From: Curtobacterium sp. MCBA15_001
Lineage (GTDB): Bacteria; Actinomycetota; Actinomycetes; Actinomycetales; Microbacteriaceae
NCBI RefSeq assembly: GCF_001864835.1
Contig: NZ_MJGI01000009.1
Location: 55,634-105,371, forward strand
DNA: 49,738 nucleotides
Reading direction: 5' to 3'
In this document: positions 17,951-25,928 of the stretch, one piece after another
How the letters are laid out: the number at the start of each line of letters is the position of its first letter
Numbering within the stretch: the first letter of the stretch is position 1
Translations under genes and position numbers: made by a program
The notes under the pieces: generated by a model
Database searches by the model: none
The model's input: only the letters and a program-made list of their open reading frames with translations
Told to the model about the DNA's origin: nothing

Positions 17951-20104
17951 TCACAGCATGCACGAAACGCAGCCCTCGACCTCGGTGCCCTCGAGCGCGA
18001 GCTGGCGGAGACGGATGTAGTAGATCGTCTTGATGCCCTTGCGCCATGCGTAGATCTGCGCTTTGTTGATGTCACGCGTGGTGGCGGTGTCCTTGAAGAA
18101 CAACGTCAGGGACAGGCCCTGGTCCACGTGCTGCGTCGCCGCGGCGTACGTGTCGATGATCTTCTCCGGGCCGATCTCGTACGCGTCCTGGTAGTAGTCC
18201 AGGTTGTCGTTCGTCATGAACGGCGCCGGGTAGTAGACGCGGCCGAGCTTGCCTTCCTTGCGGATCTCGATCTTCGACGCGATCGGGTGGATCGACGACG
18301 TCGAGTGGTTGATGTACGAGATCGAACCGGTCGGCGGGACGGCCTGCAGGTTCTGGTTGTAGATGCCGTGTTCCTGGATGGACGCCTTCAGCGCCTTCCA
18401 GTCGTCCTGCGTCGGGATCGTGATGTTCGCATTGTCGAACAGCGATGCGACACGGGCGGTCGACGGCGTCCACGCCTGGTCGGTGTACTTGTCGAAGAAC
18501 TCACCCGACGCGTACTTCGAGTCGCGGAAGCCGTCGAAGGTCTCCCCGGTCTCGATCGCGATGTTGTTCGAGGCGCGCAGGGCGTGGAACAGCACCGTGT
18601 AGAAGTAGATGTTCGTGAAGTCGATGCCCTCTTCAGAGCCGTAGTACACGCGCTCACGAGCCAGGTAGCCGTGCAGGTTCATCTGGCCGAGGCCGATGGC
18701 GTGCGACTTGTCGTTGCCGTCCTCGACGGAGCGGACCGACGTGATGTGGGACATCTGCGAGACCGAGGTCAGGCCGCGGATGGCGGTCTCGATGGTCTTG
18801 CCGAAGTCCGGCGAGTCCATCGTCAGCGCGATGTTCAGCGAGCCGAGGTTGCAGGAGATGTCCTTGCCGATGGCGTCGTAGGACAGGTCCTCGTTGAACG
18901 TCGTCGGGGTGTTGACCTGCAGGATCTCCGAGCACAGGTTGGACATGTTGATCCGGCCCTTGATCGGGTTCGCCTTGTTCACCGTGTCCTCGAACACGAT
19001 GTACGGGTAGCCCGACTCGAACTGGATCTCGGCGATCGTGGTGAAGAAGTCGCGCGCCTTGATCTTCGTCTTCTTGATGCGCGAGTCGTCGACCATCGCG
19101 CGGTAGTTCTCGGAGATCGGGACGTCGCCGAACGGGACGCCGTAGACCTTCTCGACGTCGTACGGCGAGAACAGGTACATGTCCTCGTTGTTCTTCGCGA
19201 GCTCGAACGTGATGTCCGGCACGACGACACCGAGCGACAGCGTCTTGATGCGGATCTTCTCGTCGGCGTTCTCGCGCTTGGTGTCGAGGAACTTCATGAT
19301 GTCCGGGTGGTGGGCGGACAGGTACACCGCGCCGGCACCCTGACGGGCACCGAGCTGGTTGGCGTACGAGAAGGAGTCTTCCAGCAGCTTCATCACGGGG
19401 ATGATGCCCGAGGACTGGTTCTCGATCTGCTTGATCGGGGCGCCGGCCTCGCGGATGTTCGAGAGCAGCAGGGCCACGCCGCCGCCGCGCTTGGAGAGCT
19501 GCAGCGACGAGTTGATGCCGCGGGAGATCGACTCCATGTTGTCTTCGATGCGCAGCAGGAAGCACGAGACGAGCTCGCCGCGCTGGGCCTTCGCGGTGTT
19601 CAGGAAGGTCGGGGTCGCGGGCTGGAAGCGCCCGGCGATGATCTCTTCGACCAGGTCGATCGCGAGCTGCTCGTTGCCCTGCGCCAGGCCGAGGGCGGTC
19701 ATGACGACGCGGTCCTCGAAGCGCTCGAGGTAGCGCTTGCCGTCGAACGTCTTGAGCGTGTAGCTCGTGTAGTACTTGAACGCGCCGAGGAAGGTCTGGA
19801 ACCGGAACTTCTTCGAGTACGCCAGGTCGTTGAGCTGCTGGATGAACTCGAGCGAGTACTGGTCGATCGTCGCCTGCTCGTAGTACTCGTTCTCGACCAG
19901 GTAGTCCAGCCGCTCCTTCAGGTTGTGGAAGAAGACGGTGTTCTGGTTGACGTGCTGCAGGAAGAACTGCTTGGCGGCTTCGCGGTCCTTGTCGAACTGG
20001 ATGTTGCCGTCCGCGTCGTAGAGGTTGAGCATCGCGTTGAGGGAGTGGTAGTCCATCCCCGTCGTCGGCGACGTCAGATCGACGTCTGCAACTGCTGCGT
20101 CCAA
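17951..20104 (-). CDS. nrdE: Class Ib ribonucleotide reductase large subunit NrdE
   Basis: This protein of about 717 aa reduces ribonucleoside diphosphates. It shows the family core [45 protein letters not shown], the first active-site Cys in [13 protein letters not shown], the thiyl-radical loop [23 protein letters not shown] and a redox CVSCML C-terminus that NrdH reduces. The start is uncertain: TTG at 20104, overlapping nrdI by 31 bp, gives an N-terminus of the usual length, while ATG at 20056 is an alternative starting MDYHSL. Preceded by nrdI and followed by nrdF. Confidence 0.95.
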   Translation of the reverse strand: MDAAVADVDLTSPTTGMDYHSLNAMLNLYDADGNIQFDKDREAAKQFFLQHVNQNTVFFHNLKERLDYLVENEYYEQATIDQYSLEFIQQLNDLAYSKKFRFQTFLGAFKYYTSYTLKTFDGKRYLERFEDRVVMTALGLAQGNEQLAIDLVEEIIAGRFQPATPTFLNTAKAQRGELVSCFLLRIEDNMESISRGINSSLQLSKRGGGVALLLSNIREAGAPIKQIENQSSGIIPVMKLLEDSFSYANQLGARQGAGAVYLSAHHPDIMKFLDTKRENADEKIRIKTLSLGVVVPDITFELAKNNEDMYLFSPYDVEKVYGVPFGDVPISENYRAMVDDSRIKKTKIKARDFFTTIAEIQFESGYPYIVFEDTVNKANPIKGRINMSNLCSEILQVNTPTTFNEDLSYDAIGKDISCNLGSLNIALTMDSPDFGKTIETAIRGLTSVSQMSHITSVRSVEDGNDKSHAIGLGQMNLHGYLARERVYYGSEEGIDFTNIYFYTVLFHALRASNNIAIETGETFDGFRDSKYASGEFFDKYTDQAWTPSTARVASLFDNANITIPTQDDWKALKASIQEHGIYNQNLQAVPPTGSISYINHSTSSIHPIASKIEIRKEGKLGRVYYPAPFMTNDNLDYYQDAYEIGPEKIIDTYAAATQHVDQGLSLTLFFKDTATTRDINKAQIYAWRKGIKTIYYIRLRQLALEGTEVEGCVSCML

Positions 20105-20490
20105 AATGCATCCAATCCTGAGTTGACCGCGGACACGTCGTCCGGCGTGCCGAAGAGTTCGAAGCGGTAGAGCACGGGCACGTGGCACTTCTGTGCAACC
20201 ACGTCGCCCGCGAGGCCGTAGGCCTCACCGAAGTTCGTGTTCCCCCCGACGATGACGCCCCGGATCAGTGCCCGGTTGCGTTCGTCGTTGAGGAACTTGA
20301 TGACCTGCTTGGGGACCGCGCCCTCGCCGTTGCCGCCGCCGTAGGTGGGCAGCACGAGGACGTACGGTTCGTCCACGTGCAGGAACGGCTCGCTCGGGTA
20401 GAGCGGGATCCGATCCGCGTCGCGGCCGAGCTTCTCGATGAAGCGCGCGGTGTACCCGGAAACGCTCGAGAAGTAGACGAGTCGGCTCAT
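20074..20490 (-). CDS. nrdI: NrdI flavodoxin-like maturation protein
   Basis: This 138-aa flavoprotein supplies oxidant for assembling the Mn2-tyrosyl radical in NrdF. Family marks are [22 protein letters not shown] (FMN phosphate loop), [42 protein letters not shown] and the closing [20 protein letters not shown] lies 9 nt upstream of the ATG. It overlaps the probable nrdE start, which suggests translational coupling. Confidence 0.95.
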   Translation of the reverse strand: MSRLVYFSSVSGYTARFIEKLGRDADRIPLYPSEPFLHVDEPYVLVLPTYGGGNGEGAVPKQVIKFLNDERNRALIRGVIVGGNTNFGEAYGLAGDVVAQKCHVPVLYRFELFGTPDDVSAVNSGLDAFWTQQLQTSI

Positions 20491-20543
20491 GATGTCGCTC
20501 CTTGTCGAAGGTGCGGACAGACGGACCGGGGGTGTCCGCGGGA

Positions 20544-20578
20544 GGTGATCCGGGCCTCCTGAACGGACCCGGGTCACC
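20544..20578. repeat. Hairpin between nrdH and nrdI
   Basis: GGTGATCCGGG at 20544-20554 pairs with CCCGGGTCACC at 20568-20578, with one wobble position. It lies within the nrd cluster, between the nrdH end (20600) and the nrdI start (20490). It could set the ratio of nrdH to nrdIEF mRNA by partial termination or by blocking RNA decay. Confidence 0.55.
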
Positions 20579-20599
20579 ACCCGACGGACGGGTGGCGGA

Positions 20600-20833
20600 C
20601 TACGCCAGTTCGGCGGAGAGCGTCGCGATCTTGTCGGGACGGAAGCCCGACCAGTGGTCGTCGTCGGTCACGACGACGGGGGCCTGCAGGTAGCCGAGGC
20701 TCTTGACGTGCTCGAGCGCGGCGGCGTCCGTGGAGACGTCGTGCACCTCGTACTGGATGCCCTTGTTGTCGAGGGCGCGGTACGTCGCGGTGCACTGGAC
20801 GCAGGACGGCTTCGTGTAGACGGTGACGGACAT
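20600..20833 (-). CDS. nrdH: NrdH glutaredoxin-like redoxin
   Basis: This 77-aa redoxin donates electrons to class Ib ribonucleotide reductase and is itself reduced by thioredoxin reductase. It has the redox motif C-V-Q-C (residues 11-14) after [10 protein letters not shown], the [21 protein letters not shown] segment with cis-Pro, and the C-terminal W-S-G-F-R-P-D-K signature of NrdH. It is the first gene of the nrd cluster; NrdR-type sites lie about 100 bp upstream. Confidence 0.96.
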   Translation of the reverse strand: MSVTVYTKPSCVQCTATYRALDNKGIQYEVHDVSTDAAALEHVKSLGYLQAPVVVTDDDHWSGFRPDKIATLSAELA

Positions 20834-20929
20834 GGTTACCCCTGGTTCTTGCTGGTGTCGTACGTGCTGTGGAGTGGTGCTGATGCCTGTTCGCAGTCGT
20901 GTCCGACGAGGGGCCGCTGCGATGGCTCC

Positions 20930-20945
20930 ACACTACATCTAGTGG
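20930..20945. promoter_or_regulatory. NrdR box 1 (probable)
   Basis: ACACTACATCTAGTGG matches the NrdR consensus (ACACWATATATWGTGT-like) at most symmetric positions. It lies 97 bp upstream of nrdH and is paired with a second site 32 bp further upstream, the three-helical-turn spacing known for NrdR sites. NrdR represses nrd genes when dATP is high. The nrdR gene is not in this window. Confidence 0.7.
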
Positions 20946-20961
20946 CTGGCCGCGGCACCGA

Positions 20962-20977
20962 CCACAAGAGGAAGTGT
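20962..20977. promoter_or_regulatory. NrdR box 2 (probable)
   Basis: CCACAAGAGGAAGTGT keeps the CAC-N8-GTG core of a NrdR box and starts exactly 32 bp from the first one. On its own the match would be weak; the spacing supports it. Confidence 0.6.
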
Positions 20978-20989
20978 TACAGCCGTGTA

Positions 20990-21111
20990 GTTCTCCACAA
21001 CGCCGTCCACAGTCTGTGGATTCCCGGGAGCCCCGGTATTCCGCCAGTCTGCGCCCGACCACCGACACTTCCCCACACCCGTGGACAGTCCCGATCCACA
21101 CGTGTGGAATC
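20990..21111. promoter_or_regulatory. Cluster of DnaA-box-like sequences upstream of nrdH
   Basis: Within 120 bp there are seven 9-mers with a (T)CCACA-type core on either strand, for example TTCTCCACA (20991-20999; 8 of 9 to TTGTCCACA), CCGTCCACA (21003), the complement of TGTGGATTC (21015) and CGATCCACA (21092). A perfect 14-bp palindrome, TCCACACGTGTGGA (21095-21108), is included. The cluster lies between divergent nrdH and an MFS gene and could link nrd expression to DnaA, as in E. coli nrdAB. Alternatively the palindrome is an operator for the MFS gene. Confidence 0.45.
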
Positions 21112-21199
21112 AGCACGTCGGCGTGTCGCACGGCCCGCGAACGGAACCCTCCCCCCGGACGGGTGACGGCCCCGACCGGCCGGTCCGTACACTCCTCTT

Positions 21200-22405
21200 G
21201 TGAGCACCTACGGGCCCCTGCTGAAGACCCATGGCGTCGGTCGGGTGATCGCCGCGCAGCTCACCGCACGCTTCCCGTTCGGGATGCTCTCGCTGGCCTA
21301 CCTGCTGCACGTCGAGCACGTCTTCGGCTCGTACGGCGCCGCCGGCCTGGTGCTCGCGACGACGAGTGTCGGACAGGCCATCGCCGGGCCGCTGACCAGC
21401 CGGTGGATGGGCAGCTGGGGCATGCGCCCGGTGCTCCTCCTGACCAGCCTGGTCGCCCTCGCCAGCATGGGCGTCATCGCGTTCGTGCTGATGCCGCTGT
21501 GGGCGTACGTCGTGATCGGGTTCGTCGGCGGCCTGGCCGTCCCGCCCGTGCAGCCCGCGGTGCGCACCATCTACCCGAAGATGGTGACGTCGGCGCAGCT
21601 CACCCCGCTGTTCTCGCTCGACGCCAGCGCGCAGGAGCTCATCTGGGTCGCCGGCCCGGTCATCACCACGTTCGTCGCGACGCAGATCGGGACCGTGCAG
21701 GCGATCGTCGTCGCGATGGTGTTCCTGGTGATCGGCGGGACGTGGTTCATCGCCTCTCCCGAGCTCGGCCGGGTCCGCATCCCCCGGTCGAAGCGGGCGT
21801 TCGGCGTCGTGCTGAAGCGCCCCTCGGTCGTCGTCGCCACCCTGACCGGGCTGCTGCTGATCGGTGCCTGCGCCGCGGTCGAGGCCAGCGTGACCAGCGT
21901 CTTCGGCGAGGGCAGCCCGAACGCGGGCATCGTCCTGGCCGTCTTCGCGGTCGGGTCGCTCATCGGCGGCCTGACCCTCGGCCACCTCCCCATCTCCCGC
22001 AACACCCTGTGGACGCGCATGGCGATCGTCTTCGTCGGCCTGGCCCTGGCAGTGGGCGGCACGGACTTCTGGTGGCTCTGCATCGCGCTCGTGATCGCGG
22101 GTGCGGGCATCGCACCGGCCCTGGCGGTGATGTTCGGCTCGGTGTCGGCGACGGTGAAGTTCTCCGACACGGCCGAGGCCTACGGGTGGATGGGCACCGG
22201 GCAGCTCATCGGTGCCGCTGGTGGGTCCGCGGTGGCTGGGTTCCTGATCGACGGGCAGGGCGCGACCGGCGGGATGATGGTCGGCGCCGTGATGGCTGCG
22301 GCGGGCGTGGTGCTGCCCCTGGTGACGAAGCGGTGGCTGCCGGACCTGCGGGGCCGTGACGCGAGCCCCCTTCCCGACACCGAGCCCGTGGTCCTGCCCT
22401 CATAG
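21200..22405 (+). CDS. MFS transporter
   Basis: This 401-aa protein has twelve hydrophobic spans, LTSRWMGSWGMRP in loop 2-3 and a central basic loop (RVRIPRSKRAFGVVLKRP). It belongs to the small MFS group common in actinobacteria and often annotated as a sugar or drug efflux protein; substrate unknown. The start is GTG. It is divergent from nrdHIEF; the palindrome at 21095-21108 lies about 90 bp upstream. Confidence 0.82.
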   Translation: MSTYGPLLKTHGVGRVIAAQLTARFPFGMLSLAYLLHVEHVFGSYGAAGLVLATTSVGQAIAGPLTSRWMGSWGMRPVLLLTSLVALASMGVIAFVLMPLWAYVVIGFVGGLAVPPVQPAVRTIYPKMVTSAQLTPLFSLDASAQELIWVAGPVITTFVATQIGTVQAIVVAMVFLVIGGTWFIASPELGRVRIPRSKRAFGVVLKRPSVVVATLTGLLLIGACAAVEASVTSVFGEGSPNAGIVLAVFAVGSLIGGLTLGHLPISRNTLWTRMAIVFVGLALAVGGTDFWWLCIALVIAGAGIAPALAVMFGSVSATVKFSDTAEAYGWMGTGQLIGAAGGSAVAGFLIDGQGATGGMMVGAVMAAAGVVLPLVTKRWLPDLRGRDASPLPDTEPVVLPS

Positions 22406-22719
22406 GGTGCCGTCGGGGAACTCTGACCCCGAACGACATCCCCGCTGTCGTACGACGACGTACTTGTCGCGGGGCACCGCGCCCGCCCTCTCACCCGCCC
22501 TCTCGCCCACCAGGGGAGGTCGAAACGCGCGTACGAGGTCGGATCGCGCGTAGATGGTCAGTTCCTCGGCCCGACCACGCGCGAATCGACTTCCCATGAA
22601 GAGCGACATGGGAACGAAGGTGCACCGCTGACGTCCTCCACGATCCGGCGCGCAGGCCCGTTGTCCACAGACCGGCCGGGAGGCCCGTCCACCTCCGCCC
22701 AGACCGGCAGGATGGACGC
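22406..22719. other. Intergenic region with an 8-bp-arm inverted repeat
   Basis: This gap of 314 bp has no convincing gene. Near 22591-22614, TTCCCATG and CATGGGAA form a perfect inverted repeat with an 8-nt spacer, 105 bp upstream of the aldo/keto reductase start. A pyrimidine-rich stretch (about 22475-22510) precedes it. The repeat could be an operator; no regulator gene is adjacent. Confidence 0.5.
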
Positions 22720-23538
22720 ATGGTCACCTCCATCCCCCTCCGCGACGGCCGGTCCGTCCCCGCGATCGGCTTCGGCGTCTACAAGGTCGACGACGAACAG
22801 GCCGAGACGGCGGTCGGCATCGCGCTCGACGCCGGGTACCGCCACGTCGACACCGCCGAGATGTACGGCAACGAGCGCGGTGTCGGGAAGGCGGTCCGCG
22901 CCTCCGGTCTGGACCGCGACGACGTCTTCGTGACCACGAAGGTCTGGAACGACCACCAGGGCCGCGACGCCACGCTGCGGGCGTTCGACGCCAGCCTCGA
23001 CCGGCTCGGACTCGACGCCGTCGACCTGTACCTGATCCACTGGCCCGCCGCCGCGAACGACCGCTACGTCGACACGTGGCGAGCGCTCGTGGAACTGCGG
23101 GCCCAGGGTCGAGCGCGCAGCATCGGCGTCTCGAACTTCCAGGTCCCGCACCTCGAGCGCATCATCGACGAGACGGGCGAGGTCCCGGCACTCAACCAGG
23201 TCGAACGCCACCCGTGGCTGCCGCAGACCGAGCTCCTCGCGTTCCACCGGCGGCACGACATCGCCACGGGCGCCTGGTCACCGCTCGGCCGCGGGCGCCT
23301 GGTGGACGAGCCGGTGCTGACCCGTGTCGCCGATGCCCACGGGGTGAGCGTGGCGCAGGTCCTCGTGCGGTGGAACGTGCAGCAGGGCGTCGCGGTGCTG
23401 CCGAAGTCGGTGACGCCCGCGCGGATCCGGTCGAACCTCAACATCGAGGGTTTCACCCTGACCGACGCCGACCTCGACGCGATCGCCACCCTCGAGTCAG
23501 GCCAGCGCACGGGATCACACCCGGACAGCGTGTCCTAG
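22720..23538 (+). CDS. Aldo/keto reductase
   Basis: This 272-aa NADPH-dependent TIM-barrel reductase resembles 2,5-diketo-gluconate/prostaglandin-F reductases. It has the AKR signature GYRHVDTAEMYGNERGVGKA, with Asp44 and Tyr49 of the catalytic tetrad, Lys in VTTKVW and His in YLIHWP, then GVSNFQ, the Q in LNQVERHPWLPQ, and the nucleotide-binding end LPKSVTPARIRSNLNIEGF. It stands alone on the plus strand. The physiological carbonyl substrate cannot be told. Confidence 0.92.
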   Translation: MVTSIPLRDGRSVPAIGFGVYKVDDEQAETAVGIALDAGYRHVDTAEMYGNERGVGKAVRASGLDRDDVFVTTKVWNDHQGRDATLRAFDASLDRLGLDAVDLYLIHWPAAANDRYVDTWRALVELRAQGRARSIGVSNFQVPHLERIIDETGEVPALNQVERHPWLPQTELLAFHRRHDIATGAWSPLGRGRLVDEPVLTRVADAHGVSVAQVLVRWNVQQGVAVLPKSVTPARIRSNLNIEGFTLTDADLDAIATLESGQRTGSHPDSVS

Positions 23539-23580
23539 CGGAGGGCGCCGGACGCCTGGACCAGCACTCAGCCCGAACGC

Positions 23581-23910
23581 TCAGCCCTCGCGGTCCTCCG
23601 ACGACTGCCACGGCAGGTGCAGGTCGCCCGGCTCCGGCTCGACGTCGCCCGCGTCGTCCGCGCCGCCCGTCCCCGGTGCCGCGACGATCCGCGAGGGGTC
23701 GATGCCGTCCTCGCGCAGGTCGTCGTCATCGCGCTGCAGGGTCTGCGAGGCCTCGGTCTCCCGCTCGCTCGACGGGCTGTACGAGGTGTCCGCCGCGCGC
23801 TGCTCGTCGCGCGACGCCGCGTCGACGTCGTCGCCGTGTGCGGCGTCCTGCAGGGCTCCGGATCGCGCGCGGTCGTCGGACGGCTCGGGGCCGGTGATGT
23901 CGCTGCTCAT
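23581..23910 (-). CDS. Acidic low-complexity hypothetical protein, 109 aa
   Basis: This is a predicted disordered, highly acidic protein (MSSDITGPEPSDDRARSGALQDAAHGDD..., QRDDDDLREDGIDPSRIVAAPGTGG, ending LPWQSSEDREG). GAGAGGAAC precedes the ATG, which decides this start over an upstream frame extension. Similar short acidic proteins are common in Microbacteriaceae; I know no function. Convergent with the aldo/keto reductase gene. Confidence 0.6.
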   Translation of the reverse strand: MSSDITGPEPSDDRARSGALQDAAHGDDVDAASRDEQRAADTSYSPSSERETEASQTLQRDDDDLREDGIDPSRIVAAPGTGGADDAGDVEPEPGDLHLPWQSSEDREG

Positions 23911-24136
23911 GGTGTTCCTCTCGTCCGCTCCGACGCTAGGCGCGGCCGAACCGACCCCTCCCAGCGGTCTGTGCCCCGTTCCCAGAAGCAGCCCGAGCGG
24001 TGCGCTGACCGGATGACCGCACACGCACCCGCACGTCGCCGCGCACAGCTCGTCCACCGCGGGGCACAGTCCGGTCACGACCCTTGTCGCTCGCCGCTAC
24101 CCGGCCCTACGATCGTGCTCGGAACGAGGGGGAAGC

Positions 24137-24985
24137 ATGCGCCGACGGGGGTTGCGAGCGACGACGGCGGCAGCGGCAGCGGCAGGCACGGTGGTGCTCG
24201 CACTCGCGCTGTCCGGGTGCACCCTGCTGCACGGCGGTGACGACCGGGTCCCGAAGCCGGCCCGGACGTCGAGCGCCACCGGCCCGGACGCCGACCCCAC
24301 GGCTGACCCGACCGTGCAAGCCGCGTCGCTCAACCCGCCCACGATGCGACCCGGCACGCTCCTCACCGAGACGGATCTCACCTCGCCGAGCGGTCGGACG
24401 ACCATCCACGTGCGCGTGGTCGTCGGCGACCACGGCACCTTCACGACCGAGCTCTCCGGGTACCGCTCGACCGAGGCGCAGGCGATGACACTCGAGTTCC
24501 GCCGGACGGTCCCGAGCCCGGGCGACGGGTTCGACGTCGAGTACGGCCAGGTGCAGTGGCAGGCCGGCGCACAGCCCCCGGCCTCGTCGCCCCTCGACGG
24601 CGTCGGCGCCCGACCGGACTTCCTGCGGAGCGTCGTGCTCGTCCCCACCCTGGTGACGGACGCCGACGGGGACATCGCGGACCAGCACGACTGGACCGGG
24701 CACGTCCTCGCGGTCGCGCCGCTGACCTGGCACGTCCCGTCCCCGTACCCGGACCTGCAGGTGACGATCGGCGCGGCGCGGCCCGGCGCGTACGGCATCG
24801 TCAGCGCGCTCGGCACCCGGACGCATGACTACCTCGTCGCGCACGGCGACGACCAGATCACCGTGGCGAAGCGGTTCGGCATCACCGTGCCGGAACTCCG
24901 GTGGATGAACCCGGACATGCAGGTGGCGCCGAACGGCTGGCTCACCGAGGGCGACCACCTCAACCTGGACCCCACGGGGCGCTGA
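24137..24985 (+). CDS. Lipoprotein with C-terminal LysM domain
   Basis: This 282-aa protein has an Arg-rich start, a hydrophobic signal and lipobox ALSGC (Cys28). A beta-rich central domain (85-205) shows VRVVVGDHGTFTTELSGYRSTEAQAMTLEFRRTV. The last 50 residues form a LysM domain: HDYLVAHGDDQITVAKRFGITVPELRWMNPDM...GWLTEGDHLNLDP, which binds peptidoglycan. GAGGGGGAAG precedes the ATG. It is probably anchored in the membrane and in contact with the wall. It is about 90 bp from the RNase H gene on the same strand. Confidence 0.85.
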   Translation: MRRRGLRATTAAAAAAGTVVLALALSGCTLLHGGDDRVPKPARTSSATGPDADPTADPTVQAASLNPPTMRPGTLLTETDLTSPSGRTTIHVRVVVGDHGTFTTELSGYRSTEAQAMTLEFRRTVPSPGDGFDVEYGQVQWQAGAQPPASSPLDGVGARPDFLRSVVLVPTLVTDADGDIADQHDWTGHVLAVAPLTWHVPSPYPDLQVTIGAARPGAYGIVSALGTRTHDYLVAHGDDQITVAKRFGITVPELRWMNPDMQVAPNGWLTEGDHLNLDPTGR

Positions 24986-25075
24986 CCCGGGTCGTGTCCG
25001 GCCAGGAGGCTCCGGTCACCGCCGCGCGTCCGCTAGCGTTGACGGGCGCTCCCGCCCCACCCCCAGGAGGTCCCC

Positions 25076-25597
25076 GTGACGATCGTCGCAGCCGCAGACG
25101 GCTCAGCCCTCGGCAACCCCGGCCCGGCCGGCTGGGCCTGGTACGTCGACGACGACCGCTGGGCGGCGGGTGGCTGGCCCCGCGGCACGAACAACCAGGG
25201 TGAGCTCACGGCGGTGCTGCAGCTCCTGCGTGCGACCGAGGCCACGGGCGAACCGCTGCACGTCCTGTGCGACAGCCAGTACGCGATCAAGGCCTGCACC
25301 GAGTGGCTCGCCGGGTGGAAGCGGAAGGGCTGGCGCAAGGCCGACGGCAAGCCGGTGTTGAACGTCGAGATCATCAAGGAGCTCGACGAGGCCCTGCAGG
25401 GCCGCAAGGTCACCTTCGAGTGGGTCCGCGGTCACATGGGCCACGAGATGAACGAGGCCGCTGATGTCCGTGCCCGGGGTGCGGCGACGGCCTACCAGAA
25501 CCGCACCGAGGTCCCGACGGGCCCGGGCTGGCCGGGCGTCGACGTGGCCGAGCCCGCGGCGCTGCCCGAGCCGACCCCGCCGGCGACGCTCTTCTAG
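25076..25597 (+). CDS. rnhA: Ribonuclease HI
   Basis: This 173-aa enzyme cuts RNA in RNA/DNA hybrids. Carboxylate residues are in place: Asp8 in ADGSALGNPGPAGWAWY, Glu in NNQGELTA, Asp in VLCDSQYAIKACTEWLAGWKRKGWRK and Asp in NEAADVRARGAA; the basic-protrusion segment (WKRKGWRKADGKPV) is present. The start is GTG with AGGAGG upstream. An extra Pro-rich tail of about 25 residues follows the domain. Its stop overlaps that of the convergent DUF6458-like gene by 4 bp. Confidence 0.93.
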   Translation: MTIVAAADGSALGNPGPAGWAWYVDDDRWAAGGWPRGTNNQGELTAVLQLLRATEATGEPLHVLCDSQYAIKACTEWLAGWKRKGWRKADGKPVLNVEIIKELDEALQGRKVTFEWVRGHMGHEMNEAADVRARGAATAYQNRTEVPTGPGWPGVDVAEPAALPEPTPPATLF

Positions 25598-25845
25598 TAG
25601 GTGCCGTCCCGGCGGTCCTGACGGGTGATCTGCTCGCCCGAGGCCGGGTCGACGCCGGACCGGGTCGTGGTGGTGGTCCGACGACCGCCGAACCCGACGG
25701 CCAGGCTGATGATGAGCAGGACGACGCCGGCCGCGATCAGGATGTAGCCGATGAGCTTCAGGTCGATGCCGGCGACCTGGTAGTCGACGGCGAAGGCGAT
25801 GATCGCGCCGATGACGATCAGGGCGATGCTGGATCCGATGCGCAT
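25594..25845 (-). CDS. DUF6458-like small membrane protein
   Basis: This 83-aa protein has two hydrophobic spans (MRIGSSIALIVIGAIIAFAV and LKLIGYILIAAGVVLLIISLAVGF) joined by DYQVAGID, then a Thr/Arg-rich tail (RRTTTTTRSGVDPASGEQITRQDRR). This layout matches the DUF6458 family of actinobacterial membrane proteins; function unknown. GGAAGGGAAC precedes the ATG. Its stop overlaps that of RNase HI on the other strand. Confidence 0.75.
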   Translation of the reverse strand: MRIGSSIALIVIGAIIAFAVDYQVAGIDLKLIGYILIAAGVVLLIISLAVGFGGRRTTTTTRSGVDPASGEQITRQDRRDGTY

Positions 25846-25928
25846 GGTGGTTCCCTTCCGTGGAGTCACGCCGAACGTACCCGGATGCGCACCCCACCGT
25901 TCCGGACCGTCACGGTGCGACAGCGCCG

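Noticed and set aside
20973..20988. AGTGTTACAGCCGTGT as the second NrdR box
   Set aside because: It is 43 bp from the first box and fits less well than the site at 20962, which has the expected 32-bp spacing.
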